Below are positions 51,394 to 61,065 of a DNA stretch of 64,000 bases, piece after piece (position 1 is the stretch's first letter; each line of letters opens with the position of its first letter). The stretch lies in contig NZ_JAPDHU010000002.1 in NCBI RefSeq assembly GCF_031921685.1, forward strand, positions 806,001 to 870,000. Reading direction: 5' to 3'. This DNA is from Terripilifer sp031921685 (lineage in GTDB: Bacteria; Pseudomonadota; Alphaproteobacteria; Rhizobiales; Beijerinckiaceae). The notes under the pieces are model-generated. The model was not told the origin of the DNA, ran no database searches, and saw only the letters and a list, made by a program, of their open reading frames with translations. A program made the translations under genes and the position numbers.

Positions 51394-52233
51394 TCAGCCG
51401 GCGATGACGGGCACGCGATAGAGTGCCACCCCGTTATCCCAAAATGCCTTCTGAGCCAGGTCTGCTCCGAGCACGCGCTCGACCAGCGCGATGTCGTCTG
51501 GCTGGAACGGCCGTTCCGCACGGGTCGAAGGCAGGTCGGTGCCGAAGACGAGCGCATTGGGGCTCTTCGCGGCGATGCGTTCAAGGGCTTTCGGCACATC
51601 CATTTTGACCCGGCCAAAGCCCGTCGCCTTGATCTTCGCGCCGGCAGCGACGAGATCGAGCACGACGGGCAATCCGCCTTCGGTCATGCCCAGATGATCG
51701 ATGACGATCTGCGGCAGTTTCGCCAGCCGATCGACATGCGGACGTAGCGCCGCCGCATCGGCATAGATTTCCGCATGCCAGCGTCCCGCCGCATGGGCGC
51801 GTTGCGCGAGCGTCATCAGATCGTCGACGCTGTCGATACGGCCGCGGAACATATTGAAGCGCAGCGCGCGCACGCCGATGTCAGCGAGCTGGGCGATCTC
51901 CGCATCGGGAATATCGTTGGGCACCTGGGTGACGCCGACCCAGGACTTGCCGAGCTTCGGCAAGGTCGCCTTGAGATAGGACTGATCGAACCCATGGAAT
52001 GAGCCCGAGACGATCGCGCCCGCGACAACGCCAAGCGGTCGTGTCTGGGCGAGATAATCGTCGAGCGGGAAATGCGGCGGCGTATAGCCCTGATTGGGAA
52101 CGATCGGAAACGCGTGATCGATGATGTGGCAATGACTGTCGAAGATCCGGAGGGTCGCTGCGCGGGCCGGCAACACGGCTGATGTGGCGAGCGCGGTCGC
52201 TCCGACGAGAAAGCGGCGACGATCCATATGCAT
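51394..52233 (-). CDS. Metal-dependent amidohydrolase, Tat-exported
   Basis: A 279-residue TIM-barrel amidohydrolase of the amidohydro-rel/lactonase type. The N-terminal twin-arginine signal DRRRFLVGATALATSAVLPA directs it to the periplasm. The metal motif HCHIIDH lies near residue 34, IVIDHLGMTEGG near 176 supplies another His, and VFGTDLPSTRAER near 230 supplies the catalytic Asp. Related enzymes hydrolyse lactones such as 2-pyrone-4,6-dicarboxylate. It is the third gene of the TctC/hydrolase unit, ten bases after the hydrolase. ATG 52233 follows GGGAGGA. Confidence 0.83.
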   Translation of the reverse strand: MHMDRRRFLVGATALATSAVLPARAATLRIFDSHCHIIDHAFPIVPNQGYTPPHFPLDDYLAQTRPLGVVAGAIVSGSFHGFDQSYLKATLPKLGKSWVGVTQVPNDIPDAEIAQLADIGVRALRFNMFRGRIDSVDDLMTLAQRAHAAGRWHAEIYADAAALRPHVDRLAKLPQIVIDHLGMTEGGLPVVLDLVAAGAKIKATGFGRVKMDVPKALERIAAKSPNALVFGTDLPSTRAERPFQPDDIALVERVLGADLAQKAFWDNGVALYRVPVIAG

Positions 52234-52243
52234 GATGTCCTCC

Positions 52244-53089
52244 CTAAATGCGCGATGCTTGACGAGCCACCCACAACACGTCCTCAGCGATGGCGCGGGG
52301 ACGCTCGACCGGCGAGAAATGCCTGGCCTGCGGCAGGATCGTGAGTTTCGCGCCGGTAATCCGCGCGGCGATATCCTGCGCCATGGCGACGGGCGTGGCG
52401 TAATCCTCTTCGCCGACGATCACCGCCGTGGGGCAGGCAAGGGTGCCGAGCTGCGCGCGCAAATCGGCCTTCGCCAGCATGTCGCAGGTAGCGCCATAAC
52501 AAGCAGGGTCGTTGGCGAGAAAAATATCGAGACAGCGCCGCACGGCAGCGGGCTGCTCAGCGCGGAACATCTCGGTGAACCAGCGGTCGAGCTGAAAATC
52601 GACCAGTGCGGCCATGCCTTGCGTCGCGGCGCGTTGCGCCCGTTCGGCCCATTTCGGCATGGCGTCGCGCCCGTAGGACGCGGTCGTGTCGATCAGGACG
52701 AGGCCATCGGTGCGCGTCGGATGACGCAAGCCAAAGGCCTGCGCAACGCAACCGCCCATGGAACAGCCAGCGACAATGGCCGACGGCCAGCCTGCTTCAT
52801 CCAGAACACAAGCCAGATCGTCGGCGAACAGATCGCAGGTGTAAGGGCCGGGACGCTTCTCGGATCGGCCATGGCCGCGACAATCGACGGTCAGTAGATG
52901 ACAGGTGTCGCGCAACTCCTGCACGAGTTCGTTCCACTGCGGCGCGGCCATGGCAAGCGCGTGGATCAGGACGATGCGGGGCGCGTCTGGTGCAGCGGAC
53001 GTATGGAGATCGAAGTGGATTTCGCAACCGTCAACCGCGCGCGCCGACATCTGCCGGACGGCAGAAGAAGAAACATCTGTCATCGTCAT
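52244..53089 (-). CDS. alpha/beta hydrolase, 3-oxoadipate enol-lactonase-like
   Basis: A 281-residue hydrolase with elbow VAGCSMGGCVAQ (Ser near 119), acid in VGEEDYATPVAM near 229 and His in ARHFSPVERPRAI near 258, so the triad is complete. The motif LTVDCRGHGRSEKRPGPYTCD, split by a turn, is like PcaD enol-lactonases. It is probably a cytoplasmic lactone or ester hydrolase. The ATG at 53089 overlaps the stop of the receptor gene (ATGA), so the genes are coupled. Confidence 0.85.
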   Translation of the reverse strand: MTMTDVSSSAVRQMSARAVDGCEIHFDLHTSAAPDAPRIVLIHALAMAAPQWNELVQELRDTCHLLTVDCRGHGRSEKRPGPYTCDLFADDLACVLDEAGWPSAIVAGCSMGGCVAQAFGLRHPTRTDGLVLIDTTASYGRDAMPKWAERAQRAATQGMAALVDFQLDRWFTEMFRAEQPAAVRRCLDIFLANDPACYGATCDMLAKADLRAQLGTLACPTAVIVGEEDYATPVAMAQDIAARITGAKLTILPQARHFSPVERPRAIAEDVLWVARQASRI

Positions 53090-54045
53090 TGTCCTGGCTT
53101 GATCCCGGCAAGGTCGATGACCTCCTGCCAACGCGGCAGATCGCGCTCCATCACGCCCTTCAGCTCGTCCGGGCCGCCGCCGACGAATTCAAAACCCTGC
53201 TCGGCGAGTTTCTTCGACATTTCCGGTGCGCGCATGACTGCGCTGACATCGGCATGAATCTTCTGCGCGATAGGATCGGGCAGGCCGGCTGGTGCGAGAA
53301 TGCCGTACCAGGTGTCGAGGAAGACGCCCGGCACGCTCTCGCTCATCGCCGGCACATCAGGCAGAATGGCCGAGCGCTTTTCCGACGAGACCGCGAGCGC
53401 AACGATGCTGCCTGCCTGAATGCTGCCGATCAGGGCCGGCAGGCCCGTCGAGACGAGGCCAATGTGGTTGCCCATGAGATCGGCCAGCGCCGGCGCGCCG
53501 CCACGATAAGGCACGTGACGCAATGGCAGGCCTGATTTCGCGGCCAGCAGTTCGGCCGCCAGATGCCCTGGCGTTCCCGATCCCGCCGTTCCGAATGCCA
53601 GATCGGTCTTGCCGTCCTTGCCGCGCGCGATCAGCTCCGTCAGGCTCGAGACGTTGAGGCCACGGCTGGCGACGAGCACCTGCGGCGAGCGTGCGACCAG
53701 AGTGACGGGCGTAAAATTCTTCAGCGGATGAAAGGCCCGGTTCTTCATCAGGCCTTGATTGATGAGAATGCCGTCGCCGAAGAGGAGCAGGGTGTAGCCG
53801 TCGGGCGCCGCGCTCGCCACAGCGGCCGTCCCGATCTCGCCGGCCGCGCCGCCCTTGTTGTCGATGACGACTTGATGGCCCCAGCGTTCGCCCAGCCCGG
53901 CGCCCACGAGGCGGGCGATCACGTCATAACTGCCACCGGCCGGAAAGGGGACGACGAGGCGGACGACCCGATCGGGATACGTCTGCGCCGAAGCGGCGGA
54001 GAGAGAGACAAGGAACGCGGCGGCAATCGACAGAAATCGCTTCAT
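53086..54045 (-). CDS. Bug/TctC-family periplasmic receptor
   Basis: A 319-residue receptor. A signal peptide (MKRFLSIAAAFLVSLSAASAQ) is followed by YPDRVVRLVVPFPAGGSYDV, then IDNKGGAAGEIGTAAVASAAPDG, the two typical Bug loops, and FGTAGSGTPGHLAAELL. The ATG at 54045 follows GGGAGG at five bases; GTG at 54051 is less likely. First gene of the receptor/hydrolase/amidohydrolase operon, with a double dyad 27-65 bases upstream. The ligand may be a lactone or an acid released by the two hydrolases. Confidence 0.88.
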   Translation of the reverse strand: MKRFLSIAAAFLVSLSAASAQTYPDRVVRLVVPFPAGGSYDVIARLVGAGLGERWGHQVVIDNKGGAAGEIGTAAVASAAPDGYTLLLFGDGILINQGLMKNRAFHPLKNFTPVTLVARSPQVLVASRGLNVSSLTELIARGKDGKTDLAFGTAGSGTPGHLAAELLAAKSGLPLRHVPYRGGAPALADLMGNHIGLVSTGLPALIGSIQAGSIVALAVSSEKRSAILPDVPAMSESVPGVFLDTWYGILAPAGLPDPIAQKIHADVSAVMRAPEMSKKLAEQGFEFVGGGPDELKGVMERDLPRWQEVIDLAGIKPGQ

Positions 54046-54071
54046 GGGCACCTCCCGGCGCGGACCATAGG

Positions 54072-54110
54072 GAGTCCTCTACAGGAGTCAATGAGTCCTG
54101 TAGAGGACTC
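54072..54110. promoter_or_regulatory. Tandem operators TCCTSTASAGGA before the TctC operon
   Basis: TCCTCTACAGGA (54075-54086) and TCCTGTAGAGGA (54096-54107) are two dyads 21 bases apart, two helical turns. Together they also form a perfect 15-bp inverted repeat (GAGTCCTCTACAGGA and complement) around a 9-base spacer. The CTSTASAG centre resembles HutC/UTRA-type GntR sites, and a GntR gene lies at the other end of the operon. Confidence 0.7.
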
Positions 54111-54459
54111 ATGGGGAGGAATCATGAGCTGAGCAAGCGGTTCGCAGGCGGTCACCCCTCGTTTTTACGTCTGCGGCGCTGTAAAATTAGCCTTCCGCCT
54201 GCCGTATTTGATACGCGGCGACGAGTGTGAAAGTTCGAATATAAAACAATTGTTTAAGCCGTTATTTCACAGAAATGAATGAAGATCTGGCGCGTGATCT
54301 GGCCAATTATCGGCCCGGACTGGGGTCCGAACCGGGAACAATTGTGATAAATTTCTGATTTGTTAGTCGTGACACGCAAGGATGGGCACGCACGGATTTA
54401 TTTGATCGATTGATTTTGCGGCAGCCTCTGTTTTTGGGGGCAGAGGAAGCCGGGAGTTT
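54111..54459. other. Intergenic region between the TctC operon and tamA
   Basis: No gene was seen. Near the middle is the perfect palindrome AAACAATTGTTT at 54244-54255, and a related ACAATTGT occurs at 54339. The stretch is AT-richer than the surroundings and probably holds the tamAB promoter, which I could not place. Confidence 0.5.
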
Positions 54460-56412
54460 TTGGTTTTGCGTTTCGTATGGGCGGTGGCGTTAGCGGTTTT
54501 GGTCACACCTGCTGCATTCGGGCAGGCAAGGGCGTTTGACTTTTTTGGCCTGTTCGGCGGCGAGGAGCCCTTGCCGCAACCCTCCCAGCAAAACCTGCCT
54601 TACGATCTGCACATCACCGGGGTCGACGACAAAACCCTGCTGCAAACCCTGAAAGACGCCTCCAACACCTGGGCTTTGCGCCGCGATCCTCCTCCGTCCG
54701 GCGATGGGCTGGTGCGCCGTGCCTCCGCCGACTATCCACGTCTGGCCGAAGCACTATGGGCCGCCGGCTATTATAATGCCGACGTCCGCATGAGCGTCGC
54801 CGGGCGCGGCCTGGCGGTCGACGGCGACAATCGTTCCGCCGCCGCGGCCGCCGATGCGCAGCGTGGACGCCAGCTTGTGCCGCTCACCGTCGCCGTCACG
54901 CTCGGTCCGCTCTTTCATCTGCGCGAGGTCCGGGTGTTCGACGCGCGCACCAATCAGCCGCTCGCGGCCGATCTGATCCATCGTCGCGGTTTTCCTTTGA
55001 AAGCCGGCGACGAGGCGACCGCCGGTAATATCCGCGCGGGCGCCGCTTCGGCGGTCGACTATCTGCGCGAGCAATCGCGGCCCCTGGCCAAAATGGTGTC
55101 GATCGCGCCGGTCATCGAACATCGCCAGAATGTCGTCGATCTCGCCATCACCATCGATCCCTCGCAGAAGGCCGGCATCGGTCCGGTGACGGTCCAAGGC
55201 ACGCAGAACGTGCCAACCAGCGTGGTGCAATCCTTCATCTACCTCCAGCCGGGCGAGCCCTATTATCCTCGCCGCCTGAGCGATACCCGCAAATCGATTT
55301 CCAAGATCGACGCTATCGGTTCCGTGCGTATCGACGAAGCCGATCATCTTGATGCCGACGGCAATCTGCCGCTCAACGTCACCGTTTCGGAGCGCAAGCG
55401 TCACGCGGTCGGCGCGTCGGCGTCCTATTCCACGTTCGATGGTCCGTCGCTGCGCGCCTGGTGGATGGACCGCAATCTGTTCGGCGGGGCGGAGCGTTTG
55501 CGCATCGACGCGGAAGTCGGTTTCGCCGCACCGACGGGCGGGCGCCAGTTCCGCCGCATCACGACCTTCGATGCGCAAAATCTCGTCGGCCGCCTGAAAG
55601 CCAGTTTCATCAAGCCAGCACTGTGGGGCACGCGCAACGATCTTCTGATCGACACGGGCATTCAGCGCGAGCGCACCAATTCCTATTGGAGCATGACCGC
55701 CGGCGGCACCGTTTCGATCCGCCATCGCTTCACCGAATTCGCCAGTGTGCAGCTCGGCATCGATGCGGAGCGCGGCCGCGTCCAGGACATTCTCGGCACC
55801 ACCGATTACACCCTCGTCGGCTTCCAGGCGGCGGCGAATTATGACTCGACCGACGATCTCTTAAACCCAACGCGCGGCATTCGCGTCACGGCCTCCGTCT
55901 CGCCCTATGCCAAGGCCTTCGGTTCGACCATCAATCTCCTGCAATCGAAGGTGACGGCCACGGCCTATTACGCGCTCGATGAGGACGCTCGTTACATTCT
56001 CGCCGGCCGCGTCAATGTCGGCTCGCTCGCGGGTTCCGATCTGACGGATATTCCGGCCAACCGCCGCTTCTTCGCCGGCGGCGGCGGCTCGGTGCGCGGC
56101 TTCCGCTATCGCTATCTGAGCCCGCTCGGGCCATTCGGCGTGCCGATCGGCGGGCGCAGCCTGTTCGAGGCTTCCGCCGAGGCGCGCATCAAGATCACCG
56201 ATACGATCGGCATCGTGCCCTTTGTCGACGCGGGCAATGCCTTTGCGTCCTCGCTGCCGGATTTCAAGGGCGGTATCCGGGTCGCCGCCGGCCTCGGTCT
56301 GCGCTATTTTACGGCCATCGGCCCGGTACGTATCGACTTCGCCATGCCACTCAACCGGAAACCTGACGATCCGCGCTTCGGCGTCTACGTCGGGTTGGGA
56401 CAGGCGTTCTGA
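54460..56412 (+). CDS. tamA: TamA-like Omp85-family outer-membrane protein
   Basis: A 650-residue outer-membrane protein with a signal peptide (to about residue 26), three POTRA-type domains (about 45-320; LPYDLHITGV and GIGPVTVQGTQNVPTSVVQSF start two of them) and a C-terminal 16-strand barrel. RRFFAGGGGSVRGFRYRYLSP near 530-550 contains the VRGFRY motif of the family's lid loop, and GLGLRYFTAIGPVRIDFAMP is the last-strand region. It pairs with TamB to insert proteins or move lipids to the outer membrane. The start is TTG (54460 or 54466) behind GGGAG. Confidence 0.88.
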   Translation: MVLRFVWAVALAVLVTPAAFGQARAFDFFGLFGGEEPLPQPSQQNLPYDLHITGVDDKTLLQTLKDASNTWALRRDPPPSGDGLVRRASADYPRLAEALWAAGYYNADVRMSVAGRGLAVDGDNRSAAAAADAQRGRQLVPLTVAVTLGPLFHLREVRVFDARTNQPLAADLIHRRGFPLKAGDEATAGNIRAGAASAVDYLREQSRPLAKMVSIAPVIEHRQNVVDLAITIDPSQKAGIGPVTVQGTQNVPTSVVQSFIYLQPGEPYYPRRLSDTRKSISKIDAIGSVRIDEADHLDADGNLPLNVTVSERKRHAVGASASYSTFDGPSLRAWWMDRNLFGGAERLRIDAEVGFAAPTGGRQFRRITTFDAQNLVGRLKASFIKPALWGTRNDLLIDTGIQRERTNSYWSMTAGGTVSIRHRFTEFASVQLGIDAERGRVQDILGTTDYTLVGFQAAANYDSTDDLLNPTRGIRVTASVSPYAKAFGSTINLLQSKVTATAYYALDEDARYILAGRVNVGSLAGSDLTDIPANRRFFAGGGGSVRGFRYRYLSPLGPFGVPIGGRSLFEASAEARIKITDTIGIVPFVDAGNAFASSLPDFKGGIRVAAGLGLRYFTAIGPVRIDFAMPLNRKPDDPRFGVYVGLGQAF

Positions 56413-59400
56413 TGATGAAACTGCGCCCGCTACGTTCCATCGCTATCGTCTCCGTGGTGACGCTCACGGCCGGCGGCCTGTGGGCCGGCTATACGGTCTT
56501 GAGCGGTGCCGAAGAAGACAAGGGCATGCTTGCCTCCTTCATCTCGCGCATGGTCTCGTCGCCCGACATGAAGATTTCCATCGGCGCGATCGACGGACCG
56601 CTGTCGTCGGATGCGACCATCCGCAACGTCGAAATCTCCGATCGCAACGGCGTCTGGTTCAAACTCGATCAGGCGCGCCTCGTCTGGCGGCGTCTGGCGC
56701 TGCTGCGTGGGCGTCTCGAAGTCGACGGACTTGAAGCTGGCAAGATCGAAGTGCTGCGCAAGCCCGTGAGCGAACCCGCACCCGCGACTACCAAAACCGA
56801 ACCGTTCGATCCCAAATCGCTGCTTCCCGATCTGCCTGTTGCCGTCGACATCCGCGGCTTCCGTGTCAACGAAATCGATCTCGGACCTGAAATCGCAGGG
56901 CAGGCGGCGCGCATCACCATCAACGGCCGCGCCAAGCTGGGCGATGCTTCCGCCGGGCTGGATAGCGAAGTTAATGTCCGGCGCCTTGATGCGCCTGGTG
57001 CGATCAGCGCGAAACTCAATTACGAGCCGCAGACGACAGCCTTGTCGGTTGCGGTCACCGCCAACGAGCCGGCCGGCGGCATGGTGGCCGGCGCGCTGCA
57101 AATTCCCAACAACCCGCCGGTCGAACTCAATCTGAAAGGCGACGGCGAGCTCGACGATTTTTCCGCCGGGCTCACCTTTACGGCGGGTCCCTCGATCGGC
57201 GCGCAGGCGAAAGCGCGTTTGGAAAAATCCGGCGACGGCCGCCAGTTCACTTTGAATGGCGATGGCCGTGTCGCGGCCCTGATGCCCGAACGCTTCGCTG
57301 GCCTGATGGCCGATCCTGTGAAGCTCAACGGGCGGGGCCGCATCGGCGCCGATAGCGCCTGGACGTTCGACGATCTGCGCATCGCCACCAACACCGCTTC
57401 GATCGCCTATGCCGGCATTGCCACCACCGATCAGGTCAAGGGGCGGCTGCAATTGGCCCTGCCGAGCCTGACGCCGTTGAGCAAACTGGCCGGTCGCGAT
57501 CTGGCCGGCAGCGCCGATCTCGCCATGGATGTCGATGCTCGGCCTAATGCTAACGCCTATGCCGCCAAGATCGACGGTCGTCTGAACAAGCTCGTCACCG
57601 GCACACCGGCAGTCGATAAGTTGATCGGTGGAAGCCTGACGCTTTCTGGTCCGCTCGAATATTCCAGCAGCGGCTTCGGCGCCAGTGCGCTGGCGGTCGC
57701 CGGACAATATGTGACGGCGAAACTGACCGCGACCGGCAATTCGCTCAAACCGGCGCTGGCGATCGATGCCGCGCTGTCCGACCTCGCCAAAGTCGATGAA
57801 CGCCTGACGGGTGTCGCCAATCTCAACGCCCAGGTGACGGGCGATCTCAACAGCCCCAATGTCAGAGGCACGCTGTCGCTCGATAAGGCAACAGCCGCTG
57901 GCCGGCCGATCCGGCATCTTCAGCTTGATCTCAATGGCACCGACGTGCTGGGCCAGGCGCGGGTTGCGCTCAAACTCGACGGCGACGTCGACAATCGCGC
58001 CGCTCGCGGCGCCGTCCAGGTGTCGAAAGCCGATGCCGGTTGGACCATCGCGCCGTCGGATCTGACCATCGGTCGCGTCGCGATTTCTGGCAACGCCACG
58101 GTGACGCCCTCAGGGCTTGCCAATGGCACCGTCAAGATCAACGCGCCATCTTTGGAAGACCTGTCGGCTTTCGCGCTGCGCGACATGCAGGGCCGGCTGA
58201 ATGCTGACATCACACTGATCGGTAAAGACGGCGCGCAATCGGTGGAGATCAATGCCAATGGTAACGCCATCCGGGCTGGCGACATCGCCGTGTCACGGCT
58301 TGATGTGCGCGGCAAGGGGCTCGACCTGTTGCGCAAGCCTTCCATTGATGCCACGGCGCGCCTGGAAGGTGCGACGGCTGCCGGTACGTCCATCCCACGC
58401 TTCCAGGTCGTGGCGCGTGGCACGCCAGCTTCGACCAATTTCGATCTCTCCGGCGAAGTGCGCGGCATCGCCGTTGACGGCAAGGCGACCGTGGCGCCGG
58501 GCGAGCGCACGCGCATCGATCTCACCTCGCTCAACGCCCGCGGCAATGGCCGGCGGCTGAGCCTGACCGCACCGGCGACGATCTTCTGGCAAAACGGCAT
58601 CGCCTCGTTCGAACAACTGGCGATCGCAGCCGACAGCGGCCGTCTGACGGCCAGCGGCCGGGCCGGGAGCCAGCTCAACCTCGCCATCAACGCCCGCTCG
58701 ATCCCGTTGGCTATCGCCAATCTGGTTTCGCCTGGCGTCAATGCCAGCGGAACGATCGATGGCGAAGCGCGCATCTCCGGCACGCCGTCGTCGCTCGCCG
58801 GCGACTGGAACGTGAAGATCGGCAAACTCTCCGATCCGTCCCTGCGCTCTTCCGGTCTGCCGTCGATTGACATCGCCGCCAATGGGCGGCTGGAAGGCAC
58901 GTCGACCTCTGTCAATGCGCAGATCAATGCCGGCAGGGCGGGTACGCTGAACGTCACCGGCCGCGTGCCGATCGATGCCGCCGCGCGCATGGACCTCAAC
59001 ATCCGTGGCGCCATCGACGCCAGCGCCGCCAACACCATGCTGGCTGCCAACGGCCAGAGCGTGACCGGCAAGGTCAATGTCGATCTGCGTGCGTCCGGTT
59101 CGACCTCGGATCCGCAGGTCTCCGGCAGCGCGACGCTTGCTGGCGGCACCTTCAGCGATCCCCTGAATGGCGTGCGGCTGGAAAACATCAACGCGCGCCT
59201 GCTTGGCTCGGGCCGCGACCTCAACATCGAGCAATTGTCGGCGACGACACCGAATGGCGGTACGATCGGCGGAACCGGCAAGATCAATCTCGCCACCGCC
59301 GGCTTCCCCGGCACCATTCACATCACCGGCCGCAATGCGCAGGTGAGTTCGACGCAGACGGTTTCGAGCACGGCCGATTTCGATCTCAACGTCACTGGCA

Positions 59401-60293
59401 CGCTCGGCCAACGCCCGAAGGTCGCCGGCAAGATCACCATCGTCTCCATGGACGTGACCGTGCCGGAGCGCCTGCCGATCAATCTGCGGCCGCTGCCCAA
59501 CGCCAAACACATCGATCCCGGCCCGTTCGTGCGCGAAATCCTGGCGCTGGAGAAAAAGGCCAAAGCCCGCGCCAAGGCGAAATCGGCTTTCGATGCGACG
59601 CTTGACGTCGCGGTCTCGGCGCCGAACCGGCTGTTCGTGCGTGGGCGCGGCATCGATGCGGAATTCGGCGGCGACCTGCGGATCACAGGCAGCGTGCAGA
59701 AGCCCAACATCATCGGCCAGTTCGATCAGCGCCGTGGTCGCATCAGCATCGCCGGCAAGCGTATCGACATCACCCAGGGCCGCCTGACTTTCACAGGCGG
59801 TCTGACGCCGGAAATCAATTTCGTCGCCGAGACCACCTCTAGCGATGCGACCTTGCAGGTTCAGGTCGATGGCCCGGCGGCGTCGCCCTCGTTCTCTTTC
59901 GGCTCGCAGCCGCAGATGCCCACCGACGAAGTGATGTCACGCATTCTCTTCGCCAAACCATCCGGCAGTCTCTCGGCCTTCCAGGCGGTGATGCTGGCGC
60001 AGTCGGTGGCGCAATTCTCCGGCGCTGGCCCTGGTCTCGATGTCTTCGAGAAGCTGCGTAAGTCGCTTGGCGTCGACTCGCTCGACATTCGCGAGGATGC
60101 GAGCGGCGGCGTCAGTGCCGGCGCGTCTCGCTACATCTCCGACAACGTCAGTATCGGCGTGCGGGCAGGCGCGCGGCCTGAGCAATCCGCTGTCGGCGTC
60201 AACGTCGATATCACGCGGCGCGTGCGTGGCGTGGGCGAAGTGGGCGCCGATGGCCGCACCTCCGTCGGTATCGGTGTCGAATGGGAATATTGA
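56412..60293 (+). CDS. tamB: TamB-like translocation and assembly module protein
   Basis: A 1293-residue AsmA-like/TamB protein. One N-terminal membrane helix (about residues 8-28) anchors it in the inner membrane; the rest is a long beta-rich periplasmic bridge made of repeats, with the DUF490 domain at the C-terminal ~350 residues (KRIDITQGRLTFTGGLTPEIN near 1115, MSRILFAKPSGSLSAFQA near 1176). The C-terminus VGIGVEWEY docks with TamA. The ATG at 56412 overlaps the tamA stop, so the two are coupled. It is probably a lipid or protein conduit between membranes. Confidence 0.92.
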   Translation: MMKLRPLRSIAIVSVVTLTAGGLWAGYTVLSGAEEDKGMLASFISRMVSSPDMKISIGAIDGPLSSDATIRNVEISDRNGVWFKLDQARLVWRRLALLRGRLEVDGLEAGKIEVLRKPVSEPAPATTKTEPFDPKSLLPDLPVAVDIRGFRVNEIDLGPEIAGQAARITINGRAKLGDASAGLDSEVNVRRLDAPGAISAKLNYEPQTTALSVAVTANEPAGGMVAGALQIPNNPPVELNLKGDGELDDFSAGLTFTAGPSIGAQAKARLEKSGDGRQFTLNGDGRVAALMPERFAGLMADPVKLNGRGRIGADSAWTFDDLRIATNTASIAYAGIATTDQVKGRLQLALPSLTPLSKLAGRDLAGSADLAMDVDARPNANAYAAKIDGRLNKLVTGTPAVDKLIGGSLTLSGPLEYSSSGFGASALAVAGQYVTAKLTATGNSLKPALAIDAALSDLAKVDERLTGVANLNAQVTGDLNSPNVRGTLSLDKATAAGRPIRHLQLDLNGTDVLGQARVALKLDGDVDNRAARGAVQVSKADAGWTIAPSDLTIGRVAISGNATVTPSGLANGTVKINAPSLEDLSAFALRDMQGRLNADITLIGKDGAQSVEINANGNAIRAGDIAVSRLDVRGKGLDLLRKPSIDATARLEGATAAGTSIPRFQVVARGTPASTNFDLSGEVRGIAVDGKATVAPGERTRIDLTSLNARGNGRRLSLTAPATIFWQNGIASFEQLAIAADSGRLTASGRAGSQLNLAINARSIPLAIANLVSPGVNASGTIDGEARISGTPSSLAGDWNVKIGKLSDPSLRSSGLPSIDIAANGRLEGTSTSVNAQINAGRAGTLNVTGRVPIDAAARMDLNIRGAIDASAANTMLAANGQSVTGKVNVDLRASGSTSDPQVSGSATLAGGTFSDPLNGVRLENINARLLGSGRDLNIEQLSATTPNGGTIGGTGKINLATAGFPGTIHITGRNAQVSSTQTVSSTADFDLNVTGTLGQRPKVAGKITIVSMDVTVPERLPINLRPLPNAKHIDPGPFVREILALEKKAKARAKAKSAFDATLDVAVSAPNRLFVRGRGIDAEFGGDLRITGSVQKPNIIGQFDQRRGRISIAGKRIDITQGRLTFTGGLTPEINFVAETTSSDATLQVQVDGPAASPSFSFGSQPQMPTDEVMSRILFAKPSGSLSAFQAVMLAQSVAQFSGAGPGLDVFEKLRKSLGVDSLDIREDASGGVSAGASRYISDNVSIGVRAGARPEQSAVGVNVDITRRVRGVGEVGADGRTSVGIGVEWEY

Positions 60294-60747
60294 TTCGCCG
60301 CGCACGCCGTTTTTGATGCCGCTTTCAATGACCGACGATGCGCGAAAGTGCCTGTCGCTCAAGCCTTTCTGCAAAGCAGATATATGTATCTATTGAGATA
60401 TGAAAGAGCGGCGATTTGTGCGCGGCCGCCATTGAGCAGCTTCTTGCAATATTGGTTTTCTGTGCGCCGCCAGAGCCTTGTACTACGCTGGCCCTGTATA
60501 TAGCACGTATTCATACTATTATGATGATGATGGCGAAGCGGTCCGTTGCAATAACTTGCTGACGAAGTGACTGTCTTAAAAAGGTATCGCGCCCCTCACT
60601 TGCACCTTGACAATATTTGCTCACTGCCATGATTTCTTGGTTACGCTGTATTTACAGCCACTAATATTGACTTTGTCATCTATAGCGACAGTGGGAGGGT
60701 CATCGACGGTTTGGGTCGTGGCCTGAATTGGGTGAGGGGCAACAACA
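60294..60747. other. 454-base intergenic region
   Basis: No gene is supported. The stretch is AT-rich for this genome. A perfect dyad GCTGTA-TT-TACAGC is at 60645-60658, about 90 bases before the KGG gene. I looked for an EcfG-type promoter (GGAAC...CGTT), as general stress genes have, and did not see one. No clear terminator follows tamB. Confidence 0.5.
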
Positions 60748-61023
60748 ATGACAGCAGTCGAAAAATCAAAACGGGGCTTTGCGTCGATGACACCGGAACG
60801 GCGCCAGGAAGTGGCGCGCAAAGGTGGCTTGGCGGTCAAACCCGAAAATCGTGCCTTCTCGAAAGACAAGAAACTGGCGGTGAAAGCCGGCCGCAAAGGT
60901 GGCTCCTCCGTCAGCCCGCAAAACCGTGCCTTCTCTCGCAATCCAGCACTGGCTTCGAGCGCGGGTCGCAAGGGCGGGCTTGCTGGTCCGAACCCTGCAA
61001 CTCCTGAGGCTTCCGAGAGTTGA
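60748..61023 (+). CDS. KGG-repeat (GsiB/con-10-like) stress protein
   Basis: A 91-residue hydrophilic protein with three copies of a Lys-Gly-Gly repeat: SKRGFASMTPERRQEVARKGG, split by a turn, then NRAFSKDKKLAVKAGRKGG and NRAFSRNPALASSAGRKGG. These are hallmarks of general stress or desiccation-related proteins of the GsiB/con-10 family, thought to act as disordered protectants. The ATG at 60748 follows GAGGGG. It heads a set of three small genes. Confidence 0.88.
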   Translation: MTAVEKSKRGFASMTPERRQEVARKGGLAVKPENRAFSKDKKLAVKAGRKGGSSVSPQNRAFSRNPALASSAGRKGGLAGPNPATPEASES

Positions 61024-61065
61024 TCAGCGTGCGTTGATCCACGCTCTCACGCAAGGGAGGTTTTC

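Noticed and set aside
58293..59510. Long minus-strand open frames inside tamB
   Set aside because: They are caused by the GC-rich repeat structure of tamB; the translated sequence has no fold-like pattern and no start signal.
60294..60747. General-stress sigma (EcfG) promoter before the KGG gene
   Set aside because: I looked for GGAAC with a properly spaced CGTT and did not find a convincing pair, so none is reported.
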